64,000 bases of DNA, taken from Zea mays. Taxonomy: Eukaryota > Streptophyta > Magnoliopsida > Poales > Poaceae. The notes under the pieces are model-generated. The model saw nothing but the letters and a program-made list of their open reading frames with translations, did no database searches and had not been told where the DNA came from. Shown in pieces: positions 57,498 to 64,000 of this stretch (the stretch's first letter is position 1; every line of letters starts with the position of its first letter). A program made the position numbers and the translations under genes. Location: the NCBI RefSeq assembly GCF_902167145.1, contig NC_050103.1, positions 30,806,001-30,870,000 of the forward strand, read 5' to 3'.

Positions 57498-60400
57498 TGT
57501 GGCGGAACTGCCTGAATTATTCCGACTTAAGTGCCTAAGTCCCACCTTAGAGGCAAGACCACACTTAAATGGGAATAACCAGTCAATCCCTCGGATCTAG
57601 TCTGACGAGGCCACTGACAGGATCAAGTACCACAATCTCACTCGATGGTGAGTCATAGAGCAAATACAATAAAACATAAAACCATACTTTAAGGAGTATT
57701 AAATTATTACAGCATCATCGGAGTTTTGCAAAAGTAGTCATCATTGTTCGAAGTGCAGCGGAATAAAACTAACGATAAATAAATGGAGGGATGGGGAAGC
57801 CTGTCCCATCACTCCTCATGCTCCTCCTCGGCCGAGGCGGGGTCCCACTCGACAGTTCAACCCGGTGGCAAGATGGACGGCCAAGTCACTACAGCAACCA
57901 TGTCCTCCAAAGAACCTGTAAAATTGTGCCACAAGCAAGGCTGAGTATACTAATACTCAGCTAGACTTACCCGGTGTGAGGAGTCTACTCCTCTACCTCT
58001 AGACATGCAGCTGTTTGGCTGTGGGGTTTGGTTGCCAAAAGCACTAGCTGAGTTTCTAAATCAAGTTTTAACTTTGTCAATTTAAGTGTGACTCTCTTAA
58101 GGCTAAATATGTACTATCTACTCATACATAGTAGCAAACATTATTAGCAATCAACATCTTGTATCAACTCATCATATTTCCACTTGTTACTCAATGCAGT
58201 ACAATGGATCAAGCAGTCTCATTAGCTGCGAGAAGCAGACGATTCGAATCGAGTTTTTTTATCCTTGCAAGGTAAACCTAAACACACGACGTGTAGGGGC
58301 ACTCCGTCCCCACACATATCAACCGTCCCCATCGATTCCCCGTCAGCAGATCAGGGCTCACCGCCTTAGCGTACAATGCCTCACTGACCCCGACTGCCGT
58401 CGTGCAGTGACCGCACTTGTACCCACCATAACCGGAATGGGAGACCACGTCTCAGGTCGCGTGAGGGGTAAAGTCCACTGCCAGGTTCAATCAGGTACTA
58501 GGCTTACCGATTTACCATATTTCTCGACATGTGCTTAGTACGTTCAAACGCTTGACACAGGTATCCGCACGTTAATCCTTATTCCAATTTTCCATCTCGT
58601 AGACAACCAATCCCCATGGATTGTTGTCCACAGACTCGCATCATTATGATATGAAAGTGGGTACAACCAATTCCTGACCTCGCGCGAGTGCTAGAAAAAT
58701 CACTCGACTTCTACCGAGATCCTAATTAATAAAGCAGCTACTCGACCTAGCATACGAGTATTAATCTCAATAGGGTTCCTGAGATCATGCAACTAGGGTT
58801 TCAAACTACTCCTATACCTAAGTGCACATTCAATCCTACAATCATTAAGTATAGTAAAATAGCATAAATAACAGGTTATGCATAAACTGGGGCTTGCCTT
58901 CCAAAGCAGTGGCAGGCAGATCCTCTGGTGTAGGCTCTGGTGCTGGATCCGGGGCTACCTCCTGAGCAGCTCCTTGCTCCGGCACGAGGACGTACTCTCC
59001 GTCAGCGAGGTTACAGTCTATCGAAATGCAATGAATATGTATGTCATGATTATGCAGGATTTAATAACATTATGCTAAAGGAAGAAAAACTAAGTTAGTT
59101 GGCAACTTGGGGTTTCTTGGTCATACGTGGCTTTTAGTGGTTTATGCTTATCACTCTAGGTTTAGGTTTTGTTAAGGATAAGCATAGTGGATTGGTATTT
59201 CCTTTATATATTTCAGTGGACAATTTACAAAGGGTTTTAGGATGACACTAATTTCCATTATTCATTTTCCCTTTCTTTATTTTCTATTTATGAATTCTAG
59301 TGTAGGTTTGAACTACAACAGTGAATTAACTTTTTCCAAAAATTCTGTAAAAATTACAGTGGCTTGCCATTGGTCAATATAGCCTGTTCTAGGAATTTAA
59401 GGTTCAAAATAAAAAGGCTATGCTTTAGACAAAAATAACAAAAGTTGTGTAAATGGGCCACTTTGTACTACAACTCTTAACTAGGGGTGGGTTCTGTCCT
59501 AAGGGTTATTTTTGTTGGCATCTAATAGTAATAACAAGCTTCTGTGCCAAAAATCACAGAAAGCTAAGGGATGGTTATTTAGTTGTGATTTTCCAAAGTT
59601 TAATGCCAAAAAGGCACTTTCCACTACCTTGTTATTTGAAAAATGTCAAACAATAGATTTCATATTTTTCCTATGTTCTTCATAACAAAATATTAACTAT
59701 CCCAAGGGTTGGGGTGTTTTCACCTTGGGGTTATTTTTGTAAGGGTTTTCTAAGTTTTCCTTGTTTTCTTAAAATAAAAGGTATCCTATTTATTTTATAC
59801 TAAACCAGGGTATAATAAATTTTTCTAGTAAACTACACTGAATAAGTACCCTAACAAAAATAGGGGTGCCCCGTGGTTCCTTAATTAAATCACCTTTCCT
59901 ATTTTCTTTAACTTTAAGCACAATGTGAAATAAATGGCAAACTTTACCTTAATGGGGTGTACAGAGGGGTTTATTATTTTTAAATAGGTCAGTAGGTGGT
60001 CATGTACTTCTCCAAATTTTCTTAACCTCAGTTAAATAGTGCAACTATTTTTATTCCTATTATTTAGCTTTTGGCCAAAACAATAATTAAATCAGAACCC
60101 TAAAGTTTTCTGTAGCACTTAGGGGTTTTATATTTTTCTTAAGTAGTTTATATTATTTAAGATCTGGCAAAATTGATTTGACTCAGTTTGGATGAATAAA
60201 ACAGAAGATATGAATTATTCAAGTTCTGTTTTAAATTTTAAATCCAATTTAATAAAAAGTTTCCTGGAAAACCACTTTGCACCGAAGTCCTCGGGTTATT
60301 TCCAAACTAACTCTCTCAGTTATACCCCCGCGCTACTATTCATCTGAGTCACTGACAATGCGCAAAACCCCCTAGCTTTCACTTCTTCTCCCCCGCGGTC

Positions 60401-61840
60401 CCTCCCTAGGTTTAAACAGTACCCGCGAGAAAGAAAAGGGCGACGCGGCTTACCGGCAGTGAGAGAGGTCCGGCGAGGGGCGGGGTTGGCTCCAGGAGGT
60501 TCTGGCGGTCACAACGGTGTACGGCTCGACGGCGGGGGTGGCCGGAATCGTCTGGTCCACGTGCGCAGGCGGGTGTTCCGGCCAAACCATGGCGATCTAG
60601 TTCAATCCAATGGCACGGTGAGCTTCACGGGGTGATGTAGAGGCTATCTGTGCATTGAATCGAAAAATGGCGCAGTGAATTACCCGGTCCACGTGCGCCG
60701 GCGGGGTTCTGAACTCCGGCGAGCACGATTCCGCTATTCTGGTGGCACGGGGCCTCAGTTCAAGCTCGTGCAAGCTTCACGGCCTCCTAGGGAAGCTATC
60801 CGACGGCTTGGATCGAGCGGAGGAGGGCGGGAAAGGGGTTGGCCACGGTGGTTGCCCTCGGGCGGCTCTTGCGGTTCGCGCGGAGGTCGCTGAAGCTATG
60901 GGTGACCTCGGGGGAGTTAGGCGTGGTACGGAGGAGGCAACGGGGAAGGCAGTCGGGCACTGGGACGGGCTTTATAGCCGTGGCGCGGGCGTGGTCACGG
61001 GCGGCCGTGGGCGTGCCGGGGTTTGCGCACGGGCGTGCTCTGAGGGCGCCCCCGAGTGTCAGCCCGCGTCGAACACGTGGGAGCTCGCTTCTGCCATGGT
61101 TCAACGGCGGATTTGAGCACCTTAGCTTGTGTATCTTGGCAAAACCACTGTGTACGGTCTCTTCCCTGCTCCATATCCTACCTTTTTGCTGTGAGTTCCA
61201 AGCCAAGATACGGTCGTGGTAGGGAGATAGAGGGGTGAGAAGTTGCCTATGTCATAGCTGTCCAAACCGGGACAAAAGCTATGCCAAGTCGTGTCAAACG
61301 ACTTAGGGTAGGTGTCAACTTTCTCCAGGGCATTCTAGGGGTAATTTGGCGCCACTTTGTCAATTGGGTCGAAGTGTTTTGAAGTTTGAATGAGGGTGAA
61401 CATGTGTGATCTTTGGCCAAAGGTTAGTTTTGGACTTAAACAATTTCTGATTTTTCTTTCATGCTCAACCCTTTGGTGATACTTTTGGGGTTTTTCTGGA
61501 ATCTTTTTGGGGTTACTTTCTGAATATTATTTGTAGGTTATTAAGTGTACTACAACTTTTATATTTGGCCCAAGCCATGATCATAAGGTTTTTATGACCT
61601 TTTGGTCATACTTTCTTATAGGGTTTCCATGGTCTAAAGGGGTTTGCATTAGGGTTTTGGGCAATTGTCCACTTTAGAGATGCATGATAGGTTAAGGTAT
61701 GACATCTAAGATGAGTTGCACTTGCTTAGGATTTGAAATTCTAAGTTTGATGTACTTTGCTCAAACTAACCCACATGTGATAGTAGGTTTAAATGGTGTA
61801 GCCCTGGGTGGACACCCTGAGTAACACCTAGGGTGTTACA
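57498..61840 (-). repeat. 3' LTR (4343 bp) of the minus-strand chromovirus
   Basis: Begins tgtggcggaactg and ends ctagggtgttaca on the plus strand. A GC-rich block lies at 60290-61130. In element sense, exon-like open pieces occur at 60589-60450 (ending in a GTAAG donor), 59017-58870 and 57915-57809. Otherwise no gene is seen in these 4.3 kb. Only one LTR copy is in the window. Confidence 0.85.
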
Positions 61841-62092
61841 GCCCTCCCCCCTTAAAGGAATCTCGTCCCGAGATTTTAGGTAGAGTCCCTTGGAGGGGTG
61901 CGTGAAGGTGTGTTGGTGTGCTACCCTTTCTTTTACCCATGTTTCTCTTGTTAACTGCTCTTCGAATGTCATTCTCTTTGCAACTTCAGAAGGAAGTCCT
62001 TTTTAAGTTAAATCCACAACTTAGACTACCCTTGTCATCTAAGTTTTTCTTATAATTGTATTCAAAGGGCAGGTGGGGGTGGGGTTTTGGGG

Positions 62093-64000
62093 TTACGTAC
62101 CGACTCCTTTGGGCAGAAAGTTGGGGAAGCGAGAGCGTTGAAAATCCTCAGTCTCCCATGTAGCTTCTTCTACTGAATGGTGACTCCACTGAACCTTATA
62201 CATTCTGATCGACTTTGCCCGTGTTGACCTCTCTTTCTGATCCAATACCTTGACGGGGTACTCTTGATAGGACAAGTCTGGTTCTATCTCAATATCTGGT
62301 TCAGGTAGCACTTCAGTGGGTAGGCGGACACATTTCCGCACCTGAGATACATGAAACACATTGTGAACTGCTGACATGTGAGGTGGCAATTTCAATTGAT
62401 AGGCTACGGGTCCACAACTTGCTTTGATCTCATAGGGTCCAATGTAGCGAGGAGCTAACTTGCCCTTGATCCCAAATCTCTGGACACCCTTGGTGGGTGA
62501 TACCTTAAGATAAACATGTTCTCCCACTTCAAACTGCAGAGGCTTCCGCCTCTTGTCATGATAGCTCTTTTGCCTGGCCTGAGCAGCTTCTAAGTTCTTC
62601 TTAATGACTCTGACCTTTTCCTCTGCTTCAAGTACCAAATCTGGCCCAAATATTTCTCTCTCTCCAGCTTGCGACCAATTCAGCGGGGTCATACATCTCC
62701 TCCCATATAAGGCTTCAAAAGGTGCCATCTTCAAACTGGACTGGTAGCTGTTATTATAAGAAAATTCTGCCAAAGGAAGACACTTGTCCCAATCCTTTCC
62801 ATAGTGTAGCACACATGCCCTCAACATGTCTTCCAAAATCTGATTTACCCTTTCCGTCTGGCCATCTGTTTGAGGATGGTATGCTGAGCTTCGTATTACC
62901 TGGGTCCCAAGTGACTCTTGCAGCTGCTCCCAAAAGAGTGGCACAAACAGTGCTCCTCTGTCAGATACAATGGTCCTTGGAATACCATGCAACCGCACTA
63001 TTTGATCAACATAAATTTCTGCATACCTCTTGGTCTTGTGGGTGGTATGCACTGGTAAGAAATGAGCGGTCTTGGTCAATCTGTCCACAATAACCCAAAT
63101 TGAATCATGGTGCCTGGAGGTATTGGGCAATCCCACGATAAAGTCCATGCAAATGTCCTCCCATTTCCAAGATGGTATGGGAAGGGGTTGCAAAGGGCCT
63201 GTTGCCTTCAAATGACTGGCTTTGATCCTCTGGCAGGTGTCACACTCGGATATGTACTTGGCAATTTCCCTCTTCATTCTGGTCCACCAATATAAGGATC
63301 TGAGATCATGGTACATCTTGTTGCTGCCAGGGTGCATGGAGAATTTTGAAAGGTGAGCTTCATCCAATATCTTCTTTCTGAGCTCAGGGTCCTTGGGAAC
63401 AACCAATCGATCTCCAAACCATAGAATTCCCTTGCTGTCCTGACGGAACACTTGTATTTCTCCGCCTTCTGCTTGATCATTTCTTTGATAACCTGAACAC
63501 CCTTGTCTTCAATCTGGGCCCTGAATATTTGCCCTTGTAATGTGGGCTCCACCGAGATATAATTTAATTCACCTGAAGAAACAACTTCTAGGTTCAGCTT
63601 GCACAACTCATCACACAGGGTGGTAACTCTTGCATCCATGCTCATACAATTGCACTGGGCCTTTCTGCTCAAGGCATCTGCCACAACATTGGCCTTGCCA
63701 GGATGGTAATGCACCTCCAAATCATAGTCCTTGATTAATTCTAACCATCTCCTCTGCCTCATGTTCAGATCTGCCTGAGTGAAAATGTATTTGAGACTCT
63801 TGTGATCAGTGTAAATGTTACAATGAGCTCCCATCAAGTAGTGTCTCCATATCTTGAGAGCATGAACCATGGCTGCTAACTCTAGATCATGTGTAGGGTA
63901 GTTCTGCTCATGGGGTCTGAGTGCTCGGGAGGCATAAGCAATTACTCTGTTATCTTGCATTAAGACACATCCCAATCCCGTACCAGAAGCATCACAATAA
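62093..64000 (-). pseudogene. RNase H-integrase-chromodomain end of pol of the minus-strand chromovirus
   Basis: From the right edge the frame carries RNase H ([49 protein letters not shown]). Near 63440-63455 a single-base loss shifts the frame. The second part (63451 to 62093) is open for 452 residues: integrase zinc motif ending CDTCQRIKASH, catalytic positions in MDFIVGLP, SDRGALF and TDGQTERVNQ, the conserved LAPRYIGPYEI region, and a chromodomain-like C-terminus with YKVQWSHHSVEEATWETE. Integrase inserts the cDNA and the chromodomain is thought to direct it to heterochromatin. Reverse transcriptase and gag are outside the window. Confidence 0.92.

Larger units (their letters stand above)
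57498..64000 (-). mobile_element. Minus-strand chromovirus with a 4.3-kb LTR (partial, runs off the right edge)
   Basis: Read on the minus strand, the 3' LTR spans 61840 to 57498, preceded by a polypurine tract (aagggggg, near 61846-61853) and the end of pol with integrase and a chromodomain-like C-terminus. LTR termini are TGTAACACCC and CCGCCACA. The bases before it, GATGT (57493-57497), are the likely target site in the Tekay-type LTR. It belongs to the same broad Tekay/Del lineage as the element it interrupts and is younger than it. Confidence 0.9.

Noticed and set aside
60675..61222. Gly/Arg-rich plus-strand frames in the LTR of the minus-strand chromovirus
   Set aside because: They are antisense to the element, confined to a GC-rich block, and have no recognisable domain.

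Overview
The window looks like plant nuclear DNA, almost certainly from a large repeat-rich grass genome, most likely maize. The evidence is one multi-exon cellular gene embedded in nested Ty3/gypsy LTR retrotransposons and CACTA DNA transposons, CACTA subterminal repeats of the TTTGCCGAGTG type, and many old copies broken by CAG/CGA-to-stop (C-to-T) changes. The species is inferred from family resemblance, not from a search.

Layout. (1) 206-22973: a small, degenerate CACTA-like host element. It contains a young Tat-lineage LTR retrotransposon (548-10072, minus orientation, 599-bp LTRs with no difference seen, 5-bp target duplication) and a large CACTA element (CACTA-A, 10700-22513, 3-bp target duplication TTC). 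The Tat element encodes protease, reverse transcriptase, two RNase H domains and integrase, but no recognisable gag. On the opposite strand it carries a separate spliced gene with its own TATA box. CACTA-A carries two minus-strand transposase genes, TNPA-like and TNP2-like. (2) 22977-30415: the only ordinary host gene, an intact 18-exon full-size ABCG/PDR transporter of 1461 residues, with its upstream region. (3) 30416-42169: an old TNP2 pseudogene split by CACTA-B (30552-40380, target duplication ATT). CACTA-B holds a palindrome of about 900 bp, decayed TNP2-like and TNPA-like genes, and a solo LTR (38530-39775, target duplication GATAT). The old TNP2 gene resumes at 40384, and a fragment of another CACTA type follows. 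(4) 42170-46900: a second, older Tat element related to the first. It has gag and the antisense spliced gene but no pol. It is interrupted by (5) a Tekay/Del-type chromovirus (46901-57497) with an extra ORF upstream of a decayed gag-pol. The 3' LTR of that element is interrupted by (6) another chromovirus in minus orientation with a 4.3-kb LTR, which runs off the right edge.

How the parts relate. The two Tat elements share primer-binding site, leader, LTR end, tandem-repeat block and spliced antisense gene, but have complementary coding gaps: one is pol without gag, the other gag without pol. This suggests a shared mobilisation system in which parts are supplied in trans. The ABC transporter is the only gene here likely to act for the plant, probably exporting metabolites or hormones across the plasma membrane.
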